Shown piece after piece: positions 33,641 through 42,949 of a stretch of 64,000 nucleotides of DNA (positions within the stretch are counted from its first letter, which is position 1; every line of letters begins with the position of its first letter). This DNA is from an uncultured Porphyromonadaceae bacterium (GTDB lineage: Bacteria; Bacteroidota; Bacteroidia; Bacteroidales; Muribaculaceae), in assembly GCA_902495075.1 (NCBI GenBank), contig CABUVO010000004.1:109950-173949 (forward strand), written 5' to 3'. The position numbers were made by a program, and so were the translations under genes. The notes below the pieces were generated by a model. That model worked only from the letters and a program-made list of their open reading frames with translations. It was not told where the DNA came from and searched no databases.

Positions 33641-36600
33641 ATGACAACTTCAAAATCAAGAATATTTGTTGAGAAACGTCCGGAATTCCGCACGGAGGCT
33701 GAGAGCCTTCGCCGCGAACTCAATTCCAATCTCGGTCTCAATATCAAGAATCTCAGACTTCTTTGTGTCTATGACCTTTTCGGTTTCTCACCCGAGCTTA
33801 TCGAACGCAGTTCATATCGCGTATTCGGAGAACCTGCCACCGACAATGTGTCGGATTCCGTAGAAATTGGCGGAATGCCTCACCTTGCAGTGGAGTGTCT
33901 CCCGGGTCAGTTTGACCAACGCGCCCATTCTGCCGAGGAGTGTGTGCGTCTTATCGAGCCTTCCGCCGACATTGAGATCAGCAGCAGCCGTCTGATGATT
34001 TTCGATGAATCGGTAGGAGAGGAGGAGATGAAACGCATCGCCAAATACTGCATCAATGCTGTTGAGGCGCGTCGTAAGGATCTTAACCGTCTGGAAAAAC
34101 CGGAACGTGCAGCAGCTAAGCCTGTACCGGTGCTCACCGGTTTCCGTGAAATCACAGCCGCCGAAGCTCCCGCATACTGCAAGGAGAAAGGATTGGCAAT
34201 GAACGGTGACGACCTGATGGAGGTTGTGGCATATTTCACTGCCGAAGGTCGTGATCCCAACGAGACTGAACTTCGCATACTCGACACATACTGGAGCGAC
34301 CATTGCCGCCACACCACTTTCACCACAGAACTCACTGACATAGAAATCGAAGAGTCGGCAATCTCAGCCACTCTCCGCGACGCCCTCGACGAGTGGAAGA
34401 AAATACGCCATGAACTCGGGCGCGATGAGAAGAGCCTGTGCCTTATGGATCTCGCTACCATCGGTGCGCGTTATCTACGCAAGGAGGGTCTTCTCGAAGA
34501 CCTTGAGCAGAGCGAGGAAAATAATGCCTGCTCAATATATGTGGATATCGATGTTGACGGCAAAGAGGAGCGCTGGCTGCTTCAGTTCAAGAACGAGACT
34601 CATAATCACCCGACAGAGATTGAGCCTTTCGGAGGCGCTTCAACATGTCTTGGAGGTGCCATCCGCGACCCGTTAAGCGGCAGAAGCTACGTATATCAGG
34701 CAATGCGCGTAACCGGAGCGGGCGACATCTACAAACCTGTTTCGGAAACAATGGAAGGGAAGCTTCCCCAGCGTGTGATTTCCCTCAAGGCTGCCGCCGG
34801 ATATTCCTCTTACGGCAACCAGATCGGTCTCGCCACAACCCACGTGCGTGAAATATATCACCCGGGATATGTTGCCAAACGTCTTGAGGTGGGAGCCGTG
34901 GCAGGAGCCGTGAAAGCTTCTGATGTGCGCCGCGAGCGTCCTCAGCCCGGAGACGTGATACTGATGTTCGGCGGTCGAACAGGTCGCGACGGCATCGGCG
35001 GAGCAACCGGCAGCTCGAAAGAGCACAATGAGTCATCGCTCGAAGAGTGCGGAAGCGAGGTGCAGAAAGGGAACGCACCTGAGGAGCGTAAGATATCACG
35101 CCTTTTCCGCCGCCCGGAGGTGACTCGACTTATCAAGAAATCCAACGACTTCGGCGCCGGAGGTGTCAGCGTCGCCATCGGTGAACTCACCGACGGTCTT
35201 GACATCTATCTGGACCGCGTCACTACAAAATATTCCGGTCTCAACCCCACAGAGCTCGCCATCAGCGAATCGCAGGAGAGAATGTCGGTGGTTGTAGAAC
35301 CCAAAGACCGCGAGGAATTCGAGCGTTACTGCCATGAGGAGAATATCGAAGTGCGTCACGTGGCTGACGTCACCGATTCCGGCAGAATGCGTATGTATTA
35401 TAACGGCGAACTCGTGGCAGATCTCAAGCGCGAGTTTATCGACTCTGCCGGTGCTCGCCACTACGCAAAAGTCCATGTAGGAGGAATCGAGAACAGAGAT
35501 CCCTTCGCACGCGAGATCGTAGGCAACAACCTTAAAGAGAAATTCCTCCACAACCTGGAGGATGAGAATGTTACTTCTCAAAAAGGTCTGATTGAGATGT
35601 TCGACTCTTCGATTGGTGCATCCACCGTGCTGATGCCTTTCGGTGGAGCAACACAGGGCACAGAGACACAGGCGAGCGTGCAGAAGCTTCCGGTTGGCAG
35701 CCATCACACCAACACCGCCTCCATAATGACATTCGGATTCAATCCCTATATCAGCAGCTGGAGTCCATTCCACGGCGCAGCATACGCCGTTATTGAAGCG
35801 CTGACAAAAGCTACGGCAGCAGGAGCTGACTTCCGTCGCCTCAGATTCTCTTTCCAGGAATATTTCGAGCGCATGCATTCCACCGAATCATGGGGCAAAC
35901 CGTTGGCAGCACTTCTCGGTGCACTTGAGATGCAATTGGCATTCGGGCTCCCTGCAATCGGCGGTAAAGACTCCATGAGCGGCACATTCAACGACATCAA
36001 CGTTCCTCCGACACTTATAGCCTTCGCAGCCGGCACAGTCGATGCCCGCAAGGTTATCAGTCCGGAATTCAAAGGCGCCGGCAATTATGTATACATCGTG
36101 CGCCACACTCCTGAAGCTGATCTTACTCCCGACACGAAGCAGCTCATCCTCAATTTTGAGAACGTGCGCAAAGCCATTGAAGCCGGTGAAATACTCTCAG
36201 CGTGGTCGGTAAGCTTCGGAGGTGTTGCCGAAGGTCTGGCAAAGATGAGTTTCGGAAACGGCGTCGGTACAGATGTTAAGGTTTCCGACAAAGATCTTTT
36301 CGACTTCGGACACGGCTCGATGATTGTAGAGAGCAACGTTGAGCTTTCATTCCCGAATGTGGAGCTCATCGGTAAGACTGTCGAAGGTAAACTCATTGTC
36401 AATGGCGAAGAGATCACGATAGGGGAGGCGTTCGAAGCCAACCGAGGCAGATTCACCAATGTATATCCCGACCGCAGCGGCATCGAGGGGAAAGTGGAAA
36501 ACGCCAAGTCTGGCACCAACAAGAGCCGCTGGGAAGGCGAGAAAACCGAACATCCGGTGGTGTTCCTTCCTCTTTTCCCTGGCACGAACTGCGATTACGA

Positions 36601-37345
36601 TATGACCAAGGCTTTCGAGCGTGAAGGCGCAGAGGTGAGAAGCAGCGTATTCATCAACCTCACCGCCGAAGATATCGAGCGCTCAGTTGAAGATATGGCA
36701 CGCAATATCGATGAATGCCATATCCTCGCCATCAGCGGCGGTTTCTCTGCAGGTGACGAGCCGGACGGTAGCGGTAAATTCATCGCCAATGTGCTTCTCA
36801 ACGACACTGTCAAGGCAGCTATCAAGCGCCTGCAGGCACGCGGCGGTCTTATCCTCGGAATCTGCAACGGCTTCCAGGCTCTTGTGAAATCCGGTCTGCT
36901 GCCTTACGGCAAGATCGGCGAGCTCACGGCAGAAAGCCCGACACTCTTCCACAACGACATCAACCGCCATATCTCGCAGATCGTAAGCACCCGCGTAGGC
37001 TCCGTGGCATCCCCCTGGCTCGAAGGTTTCGAGCTCGGAGAGCTCCACAGCATCGCGGCATCTCACGGCGAGGGTAAATTCATGGCATCCGCAAAACTCG
37101 CGGCTCAGCTCCGTGCCAACGGTCAGATCGCATTCCAGTATGCCGATGCGGAAGGAAACGCCACAATGACTTCTCCCGCTAATCCTAACGGCTCTACAGA
37201 AGCCATCGAAGGTATCATCTCACCCGACGGACGCATCCTCGGCAAGATGGGACACTCCGAACGTTTCGCCGACGGACTGATGAAGAATATCCACGGCAAC
37301 AAGATGCAGAATTTATTCAAAAACGCAATAAACTACTTTAAATAA
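33641..37345 (+). CDS. purL: Phosphoribosylformylglycinamidine synthase (single-chain PurL)
   Basis: A 1234-residue single-chain FGAM synthase that uses ATP and glutamine to amidate FGAR. The order is the N-terminal PurS-like domain, then two AIR-synthase-like ATPase halves (YWSDHCRHTTF, FKNETHNHPTEIEPFGGAST) and a C-terminal class I glutaminase (FPGTNCDYDM, GGFSAGDE, then GICNGFQALVKSGLLP with nucleophile C1075). The length fits the large form of proteobacteria and Bacteroidetes rather than the split PurLQS. It follows the family A repeat and is one base from purM. Confidence 0.97.
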   Translation: MTTSKSRIFVEKRPEFRTEAESLRRELNSNLGLNIKNLRLLCVYDLFGFSPELIERSSYRVFGEPATDNVSDSVEIGGMPHLAVECLPGQFDQRAHSAEECVRLIEPSADIEISSSRLMIFDESVGEEEMKRIAKYCINAVEARRKDLNRLEKPERAAAKPVPVLTGFREITAAEAPAYCKEKGLAMNGDDLMEVVAYFTAEGRDPNETELRILDTYWSDHCRHTTFTTELTDIEIEESAISATLRDALDEWKKIRHELGRDEKSLCLMDLATIGARYLRKEGLLEDLEQSEENNACSIYVDIDVDGKEERWLLQFKNETHNHPTEIEPFGGASTCLGGAIRDPLSGRSYVYQAMRVTGAGDIYKPVSETMEGKLPQRVISLKAAAGYSSYGNQIGLATTHVREIYHPGYVAKRLEVGAVAGAVKASDVRRERPQPGDVILMFGGRTGRDGIGGATGSSKEHNESSLEECGSEVQKGNAPEERKISRLFRRPEVTRLIKKSNDFGAGGVSVAIGELTDGLDIYLDRVTTKYSGLNPTELAISESQERMSVVVEPKDREEFERYCHEENIEVRHVADVTDSGRMRMYYNGELVADLKREFIDSAGARHYAKVHVGGIENRDPFAREIVGNNLKEKFLHNLEDENVTSQKGLIEMFDSSIGASTVLMPFGGATQGTETQASVQKLPVGSHHTNTASIMTFGFNPYISSWSPFHGAAYAVIEALTKATAAGADFRRLRFSFQEYFERMHSTESWGKPLAALLGALEMQLAFGLPAIGGKDSMSGTFNDINVPPTLIAFAAGTVDARKVISPEFKGAGNYVYIVRHTPEADLTPDTKQLILNFENVRKAIEAGEILSAWSVSFGGVAEGLAKMSFGNGVGTDVKVSDKDLFDFGHGSMIVESNVELSFPNVELIGKTVEGKLIVNGEEITIGEAFEANRGRFTNVYPDRSGIEGKVENAKSGTNKSRWEGEKTEHPVVFLPLFPGTNCDYDMTKAFEREGAEVRSSVFINLTAEDIERSVEDMARNIDECHILAISGGFSAGDEPDGSGKFIANVLLNDTVKAAIKRLQARGGLILGICNGFQALVKSGLLPYGKIGELTAESPTLFHNDINRHISQIVSTRVGSVASPWLEGFELGELHSIAASHGEGKFMASAKLAAQLRANGQIAFQYADAEGNATMTSPANPNGSTEAIEGIISPDGRILGKMGHSERFADGLMKNIHGNKMQNLFKNAINYFK

Positions 37346-37346
37346 T

Positions 37347-38381
37347 ATGGCTAAAAGTTATGAAGCATCCGGTGTGAATCTTGAGGCAGGCTACGAGGTT
37401 GTAAGCCGCATCAAGAAACACGTGAAGAGCACTGAGCGTCCCGGCTCAATGGGAAACATTGGCGCTTTCGGCGGCATGTTCGATCTCGGATCTCTCGGAT
37501 ATGAGCATCCTATCCTCGTGAGCGGCACTGACGGTGTCGGCACCAAACTCAAAATCGCTTTCTCCCTTGAGAAACACGACACCATCGGCATCGATGCCGT
37601 GGCAATGTGTGTCAACGATGTGCTCGCACAGGGAGCCAAACCTCTTATCTTCCTCGACTATGTTGCCGTAGGTAAGAACCATCCGGAGGTGGTGGAAGCC
37701 ATAGTCAGCGGCGTGGCTGAAGGTTGCCGTCAGGCTGGTTGCGCGCTGGTAGGTGGTGAGACTGCTGAAATGCCGGGTATGTACACCCCCGGTGAATACG
37801 ACATCGCCGGCTTCACAGTGGGCGCTGTAGAGAAGAGCAAACTCATAGACTGCTCGAAAGTAAAACCCGGTGATTTCCTTGTGGGTATCGCTTCTTCAGG
37901 CGTTCACTCCAATGGTTTCAGCCTCGTGCGCAAGATTGTTTCAGACCGTGATCTCGAATTCGATCAGAAATATGAGGACACCGGCGACCAGACTTTAGGA
38001 GAGATGCTTCTTACCCCCACGAAGATTTACGTGAAACAGGTGCATAAGGTGCTCGACGAAATCGACGTGCACGGCATTGCGCATATCACGGGTGGCGGCT
38101 TCGATGAAAACATTCCCCGCATCCTTCAGAAAGGTCACGGAGTGGAGATAAAAGAAGGCAGCTGGGAGATTCTTCCCGTGTTCCATCTTCTTGAGAAATA
38201 CGGCAAAGTTCCTCACCGCGAGATGTTCAACATCTTCAACATGGGCATAGGCATGGTTCTTGCCGTCAATCCGGAAGATGCACCGCGTGTTATCGAAATC
38301 CTCACAGAAGCCGGTGAGAAAGCATCAGTAATCGGCAAAGTGGTGGAAGGAGAAGGAGTCACAATTAATGTTGAATGTTAA
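37347..38381 (+). CDS. purM: Phosphoribosylformylglycinamidine cyclo-ligase (AIR synthetase)
   Basis: A 344-residue enzyme that closes FGAM to AIR with ATP. Visible landmarks are SGTDGVGTKLKIAF, AMCVNDVLAQGAKPLIFLDY, LVGGETAEMPGMY and GIASSGVHSNGFSLVRK. The last five codons (ATT-AAT-GTT-GAA-TGT, followed by TAA) are the start of the next family B repeat in 7-nt register, so the protein's C-terminus (INVEC) is written by the repeat. One base separates the start from the purL stop. Confidence 0.95.
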   Translation: MAKSYEASGVNLEAGYEVVSRIKKHVKSTERPGSMGNIGAFGGMFDLGSLGYEHPILVSGTDGVGTKLKIAFSLEKHDTIGIDAVAMCVNDVLAQGAKPLIFLDYVAVGKNHPEVVEAIVSGVAEGCRQAGCALVGGETAEMPGMYTPGEYDIAGFTVGAVEKSKLIDCSKVKPGDFLVGIASSGVHSNGFSLVRKIVSDRDLEFDQKYEDTGDQTLGEMLLTPTKIYVKQVHKVLDEIDVHGIAHITGGGFDENIPRILQKGHGVEIKEGSWEILPVFHLLEKYGKVPHREMFNIFNMGIGMVLAVNPEDAPRVIEILTEAGEKASVIGKVVEGEGVTINVEC

Positions 38382-38474
38382 ATGTGCAATGTGTAATGAA
38401 TTGACACGAAACATTAAACATTTAACATTAAAAATTTCACATTAAACATTAAACATTTCACATTAAATATTATC
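38366..38474. repeat. Family B heptad hairpin, copy 2 (purM-purH)
   Basis: The left arm is TAATGTT, GAATGTT, AAATGTG, CAATGTG, TAATGAA (38366-38400), of which the first two lie inside purM. The right arm is an array of CATTAAA, CATTTAA, CATTAAA and CATTTCA units up to 38474. The arms are complementary. The array ends 5 nt before the GTG start of purH. Confidence 0.88.
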
Positions 38475-38479
38475 CATAC

Positions 38480-40009
38480 GTGAGAGCATTAATCAGCGTT
38501 AGCGACAAAAGGGGAGTGGTGGAATTCGCCAAAGCCCTTCAAAATCTCGGCTGGCAGATCATTGCCACCGGCGGAACAATGACCAAACTCCGCGAAAGCG
38601 GCGTGGACGTTATCAACATCAGCGATGTCACTGGTTTTCCTGAAATCTGCGACGGTCGCGTAAAGACACTTCACCCCAAAGTGCACGGCGGTCTTCTTGG
38701 ACGCCGCGACATTCCCGACCATATGGCTCAGCTTGAAGCCAACGGCATCGAGACAATCGAGATGGTATGCGTCAACCTTTATCCTTTCGAGGCAACAATC
38801 GCCAAAGAGGGTGTGACAATGGAAGATGCTGTGGAGAATATCGACATAGGCGGACCCTCCATGCTCCGCAGCGCGGCAAAGAATTTCCGCGATGTGACTG
38901 TGGTGTGCGATCCGTCGGACTATAACACCGTACTCGCTGAAATCCGCGAAAACGGAAACACAAATCTTGAGACTCGTCTCAAGCTCTCAGCTAAAGCTTA
39001 TACCCACACAGCGCTCTATGATTCGCATATCGCCACATACATGCGCCGTCAGGCAGGTCTCGACGAGAAACTCTTCCTCGCTTTCGATGAGGTTCAGAGT
39101 CTGCGCTATGGCGAGAATCCTCACCAGCAGGCGATGTTCTATCGCGCTGAAGAGGAGGTGCCTTATTCTGTGGCATACGCTAAACAGCTCGGTGGCAAGG
39201 AACTTTCATACAATAATATCCAGGATGCCAACGCAGCCCTTCAGATCGTGCGCGAATTTGACGTGCCTTTCGCTGTAGGTCTCAAGCACATGAATCCTTG
39301 CGGCGCGGCAGTCGGCAAAGATATCAAGGAGGCGTGGACAAAGGCTTATGAGGCTGACAAAGTCAGCATATACGGAGGTATCGTAGCAGTGAACCGTCCT
39401 CTCGATGGCGAGACTGCCAAACTTATGAAACCGATCTTCCTTGAGATCGTGATGGCTCCTGAATTCACGCCCGAGGCTCTTGAGGTGTTCGCGACCAAGA
39501 AGAATCTCCGCCTTCTGCAGGTCAACATGGCAAAATGCGACAAAAAGCAGAAACAATATGTCGGCGTCACCGGCGGTCTGCTCGTGCAGGATACCGACCT
39601 CGAATGCAAGAAGATCACCGAAGACATGACCGTGACCGAACGCAAACCGACAGCCGAGGAGCTCGCAGACATGAACTTCGGATGGCGCGTGGTGAAACAT
39701 GTGAAATCAAATGCCATTGTTGTCGTTAAGAATGGTGCTACGGTAGGCGTAGGAGCCGGTCAGATGAACCGCGTAGGCTCTGCTGAAATCGCTCTTGAAG
39801 AGGCTAAGGCGGCAGGTCATACCGAAGGTCTTGTGCTTGCTTCAGATGGCTTCCTTCCATTTGATGACACAGTGGAGTTCGCTTCCAAATATGGTGTGAC
39901 TGCCATCGTTCAACCCGGTGGCTCTATCCGCGATGAGGATTCCATCAAGAAAGCCAACGAGAAAGGAATCACCATGCTCTTCACCGGAATGCGTCATTTT
40001 AAACATTAA
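38480..40009 (+). CDS. purH: Bifunctional AICAR formyltransferase / IMP cyclohydrolase
   Basis: A 509-residue protein that carries out the last two steps to IMP. The N-terminal MGS-like cyclohydrolase domain has SVSDKRGVVEFAK, ATGGT and KTLHPKVHGGLLGRRD. The C-terminal formyltransferase domain has SLRYGENPHQQA and FAVGLKHMNPCGAA, and ends GMRHFKH. The GTG at 38480 is the start, directly after the repeat array. The length fits the bacterial family. Next comes a family A hairpin and purD. Confidence 0.96.
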   Translation: MRALISVSDKRGVVEFAKALQNLGWQIIATGGTMTKLRESGVDVINISDVTGFPEICDGRVKTLHPKVHGGLLGRRDIPDHMAQLEANGIETIEMVCVNLYPFEATIAKEGVTMEDAVENIDIGGPSMLRSAAKNFRDVTVVCDPSDYNTVLAEIRENGNTNLETRLKLSAKAYTHTALYDSHIATYMRRQAGLDEKLFLAFDEVQSLRYGENPHQQAMFYRAEEEVPYSVAYAKQLGGKELSYNNIQDANAALQIVREFDVPFAVGLKHMNPCGAAVGKDIKEAWTKAYEADKVSIYGGIVAVNRPLDGETAKLMKPIFLEIVMAPEFTPEALEVFATKKNLRLLQVNMAKCDKKQKQYVGVTGGLLVQDTDLECKKITEDMTVTERKPTAEELADMNFGWRVVKHVKSNAIVVVKNGATVGVGAGQMNRVGSAEIALEEAKAAGHTEGLVLASDGFLPFDDTVEFASKYGVTAIVQPGGSIRDEDSIKKANEKGITMLFTGMRHFKH

Positions 40010-40019
40010 ATTAACGAAA

Positions 40020-40101
40020 GGTTTTAGGTTTTAGGCATTAGGCGTTAAAAAACTTCGCTGAATGAACCTAAAACCTAAAGCCTAACACCTAAAGCCTAAA
40101 A
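40020..40101. repeat. Family A heptad hairpin, copy 2 (purH-purD)
   Basis: The left arm is GGTTTTA, GGTTTTA, GGCATTA, GGCGTTA (40020-40047). The 19-nt loop AAAAACTTCGCTGAATGAA spans 40048-40066. The right arm is CCTAAAA, CCTAAAG, CCTAACA, CCTAAAG, CCTAAAA (40067-40101). It ends 2 nt before the purD ATG. Confidence 0.92.
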
Positions 40102-40103
40102 AT

Positions 40104-41348
40104 ATGAACAAAGTATTGGTCATAGGCAGCGGAGGCAGGGAGCACGCCATCGTGGAGGCGCTCTCCCGCAGTCCGCAGGTTGACAAAATATATTGCGCAC
40201 CGGGAAACGCCGGCATCGCCGCTCTTGCCGAATGCGTGAAGATAGGTGTTGAGGATGTTGACGCTTTGGCGAAATTCGCCAAAGATAATGACATTGCCCT
40301 CACGGTCGTTGGTCCGGAGGCGGCTCTTGCCGCAGGCGTTGCCGACCGCTTTGCTGAGGAAGGTCTGAGGATTTTCGGTCCGACCAAAGCGGCTGCTCGC
40401 ATCGAGAGCTCCAAGGAGTTCGCAAAGGAGATAATGGACAAATGCAATGTTCCCACGGCTGCTTATCGCGTGTTCGATGAGTTTGCTCCGGCTTGGGAAT
40501 ATGTGAAGAACCGTCCGCTCCCCGCCGTGATAAAATACGATGGTCTTGCAGCCGGCAAAGGTGTGGTTGTGGCTCCGACCTATGAGGAGGCTGAAGCGGC
40601 ACTCCGCGACATGCTCCTTGACGAAAGTTTCGGAAAGGGAAGGGTGGTGGTAGAGGATTTCCTTGCCGGTCCGGAATTCTCATTCATGTGTGTGGTTTCG
40701 GATGAAAAGGTATATCCCCTTGCTATAGCACAAGACCACAAACGCGCTTTCGACGGAGACAAAGGTCCCAACACCGGAGGCATGGGAGCATATTCCCCTG
40801 TACCCTTCATCTCAGATGATGTGCGCAATGAGGCTCTTGAAAGAATCATCCGTCCGGTTGCTGCGGGACTCGTAAAGGAAGGTGCTCCATTCACGGGTGT
40901 GCTTTATGGAGGTCTCATCCTCACCAAAGAGGGTCCGAAGGTTATCGAATTCAACGCCCGCTTCGGCGACCCCGAGACGGAAGTTATCCTTCCCCGCATG
41001 AAGAGCGATATCTATGCGCTCTTCAACGCAGCTGTAGATGGCAAGGACTTCGAAATCGAATGGAATCCTGAGGCTGTGCTCGGCATAGTGCTCGCATCCA
41101 AAGGATATCCCGGCAGCTATGAGAAAGGAGCTGAAATCAAAGGACTTGAAAACGTCTCCTCTGCAGTATATCATATGGGCACAGCGGAAAAAGACGGCAA
41201 ACTCCTCACATCGGGCGGACGCGTCATGATGGTTGTAGGCAAAGGCGCGACACTCGCCGAAGCGCGCGATAAGGTGCTCGCCGACATAGCCCGAATCGAC
41301 TGCCCTGCGCTCTTCCACCGCTCCGACATCGGTTATCAGGCGATATAA
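40104..41348 (+). CDS. purD: Phosphoribosylamine-glycine ligase (GAR synthetase)
   Basis: A 414-residue ATP-grasp ligase that joins glycine to phosphoribosylamine. The N-terminal VLVIGSGGREHAIVEAL, the VVGPEAALAAG segment, the ATP-grasp region with IKYDGLAAGKGVVV and the VIEFNARFGDPETE metal-binding motif are all present. The length is close to the usual 420-430. It is set 94 nt after purH behind a family A repeat and followed by the longest repeat of the series. Confidence 0.96.
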   Translation: MNKVLVIGSGGREHAIVEALSRSPQVDKIYCAPGNAGIAALAECVKIGVEDVDALAKFAKDNDIALTVVGPEAALAAGVADRFAEEGLRIFGPTKAAARIESSKEFAKEIMDKCNVPTAAYRVFDEFAPAWEYVKNRPLPAVIKYDGLAAGKGVVVAPTYEEAEAALRDMLLDESFGKGRVVVEDFLAGPEFSFMCVVSDEKVYPLAIAQDHKRAFDGDKGPNTGGMGAYSPVPFISDDVRNEALERIIRPVAAGLVKEGAPFTGVLYGGLILTKEGPKVIEFNARFGDPETEVILPRMKSDIYALFNAAVDGKDFEIEWNPEAVLGIVLASKGYPGSYEKGAEIKGLENVSSAVYHMGTAEKDGKLLTSGGRVMMVVGKGATLAEARDKVLADIARIDCPALFHRSDIGYQAI

Positions 41349-41354
41349 TATGGA

Positions 41355-41525
41355 GGCATTAGGTTTTAGGCTTTAGGCTTTAGAAAGCTTCGCCGAATGG
41401 TCCTAAAGCCTAAAACCTAATAATTAATAATCAAAGCCTAAGACCTAAAACCTAAAACCTAAAGCCTAAAAAATACAAATTGAATCAAAGCCTAAGGCCT
41501 AAAACCTAAGGCCTAAAACCTAAAA
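41355..41525. repeat. Family A heptad hairpin, copy 3, with triplicated right arm (purD-purB)
   Basis: The left arm is GGCATTA, GGTTTTA, GGCTTTA, GGCTTTA (41355-41382). The 19-nt loop GAAAGCTTCGCCGAATGGT is at 41383-41401. Right-arm units CCTAAAG, CCTAAAA and CCTAA start at 41402 and are followed by two more CCTAARR arrays, each introduced by an AATCAAAG junction, up to about 41525. Only one left arm serves three right arms. Confidence 0.92.
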
Positions 41526-41530
41526 AACAT

Positions 41531-42826
41531 ATGATTGAACGATACGGGCGCGACATCATGCGCCAGGTTTGGACAGAAGAAAATAAATTCAACGCCTATC
41601 TCAAGGTTGAGCTACTTGCAGCGGAAGCATGGGGCAAGCTCGGAGTCGTGCCTGAGGAAGACGTGGTGAAGCTCAATGAAAAAGCTAAATTCAATATCGA
41701 CCGCATCAAGGAGATAGAGCTGCAGACGCGCCACGATATAGTGGCATTCACCCGTTGCGTTTCCGAATCTCTCGGCGAAGAGCGCAAATGGGTGCATTAC
41801 GGCTTGACATCAACCGATGTGGTTGATACAGCCAACGGCTACCTCTTCAAGCAGGCAAACGCCATCATTCTTGAAGACCTTGAGAAATATATCGACATGC
41901 TCAGCCGCCAGGCAGAGAAATACAAATATACCCCCTGCATCGGACGCACCCACGGCATCCACGCCGACATTACATCTTTCGGATTGAAATGGGTGCTCTG
42001 GCGCGCTGAGATGCTTCGCAATCTTGAGCGTTTCCGCGCTGCAGCCCGTGGCGTCGAGGTCGGCAAGATCAGCGGTGCCGTTGGTAATTTCGCAAATATT
42101 CCTCCCTTTGTGCAGGACTATGTTTGCGAAAAACTCGGCATAGCGTCATCCGATATCTCCACACAAGTGATCCAGCGCGACCGCCACGCTTATTATATGG
42201 CAACCATCGCGCTTATCGGCGCAAGCATCGAGCAGATGGCTCTCGAAATCCGCAACCTTCAGCGCACGGAAGTGCATGAGGTTGAGGAATCTTTCGGCAA
42301 AGGTCAGAAAGGCTCAAGTGCAATGCCTCACAAACGCAACCCGATCTCAAGTGAGAACATGTGCGGCTGCGCACGTGTGCTCCGCGGATATATGGTAACT
42401 ACCTATGACAACGTGGCTCTCTGGCACGAACGCGATATCTCTCATTCTGCAACAGAACGCATTCTTATGCCCGACGCAACCATACTTCTCGATTATATGC
42501 TCAACAGGATGATGGGTATTCTCGAAAACCTCGTGGTGTTTGAAGACAGAATGAAATCAAACATCTATCTCACCAACGGCGTGATCTTCGCACAGCGCGT
42601 GATGAACGCCCTTATCGAGAAAGGTTTCGTGCGCGAACAGGCTTACGATACCGTTCAGCCGGTAGCAATGCAGGCAATGGCGACAGGTGCCAACTATCAC
42701 GATCTGTTGAAACAGAATCCCGTGGTTATGGGCGCCCTCACCGAAGAGGAGCTTGACGGCTGCTTCACCCTCGACTATTATATGAAGAACGTTGACTATA
42801 TCTACGAGCGCAACGGTTTGAAATAA
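41531..42826 (+). CDS. purB: Adenylosuccinate lyase
   Basis: A 431-residue fumarase-superfamily lyase acting twice in purine synthesis, on SAICAR and on adenylosuccinate. Landmarks are the N-terminal ERYGRDIMRQVW, the VHYGLTSTDVVDTA segment, IGRTHGIHAD and the superfamily signature GSSAMPHKRNPISSEN with the mobile catalytic serine loop. The length fits the short bacterial form. Its TAA stop is part of the first TAATGTG heptad of the next family B repeat. Confidence 0.96.
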   Translation: MIERYGRDIMRQVWTEENKFNAYLKVELLAAEAWGKLGVVPEEDVVKLNEKAKFNIDRIKEIELQTRHDIVAFTRCVSESLGEERKWVHYGLTSTDVVDTANGYLFKQANAIILEDLEKYIDMLSRQAEKYKYTPCIGRTHGIHADITSFGLKWVLWRAEMLRNLERFRAAARGVEVGKISGAVGNFANIPPFVQDYVCEKLGIASSDISTQVIQRDRHAYYMATIALIGASIEQMALEIRNLQRTEVHEVEESFGKGQKGSSAMPHKRNPISSENMCGCARVLRGYMVTTYDNVALWHERDISHSATERILMPDATILLDYMLNRMMGILENLVVFEDRMKSNIYLTNGVIFAQRVMNALIEKGFVREQAYDTVQPVAMQAMATGANYHDLLKQNPVVMGALTEEELDGCFTLDYYMKNVDYIYERNGLK

Positions 42827-42943
42827 TGTGTAATGTTTAATGTGTAATGTTTAATCAGGCATCCGCCTGCCACATTGCGCATTAAACACTATACCTCTCA
42901 GCATTCATTACACATTACACATTTAAAATTAAACATTAAAATA
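42824..42943. repeat. Family B heptad hairpin, copy 3 (purB-purA)
   Basis: The left arm is TAATGTG, TAATGTT, TAATGTG, TAATGTT, TAATCAG in exact 7-nt register from the purB stop. The loop region contains CAGGCATCCGCCTGC, which can form its own small stem. The right arm holds CATTCAT, TACACATTACACATTTAAAA and AACATTAAAA. It ends about 7 nt before the purA ATG. Confidence 0.85.
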
Positions 42944-42949
42944 AAGGAA

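Noticed and set aside
40001..40010. Family B heptad at the end of purH (AAACATTAAA)
   Set aside because: It encodes the normal PurH end (RHFKH) and has no further units, so it is probably a chance resemblance.
41402..41525. CCTAAAR tracts as telomere-like or CRISPR repeats
   Set aside because: The units are short, degenerate and part of hairpins between genes, with no spacers of constant length and no chromosome end.
42875..42949. Longer start for purA
   Set aside because: It also translates the repeat, and the P-loop would be moved away from its normal N-terminal position.
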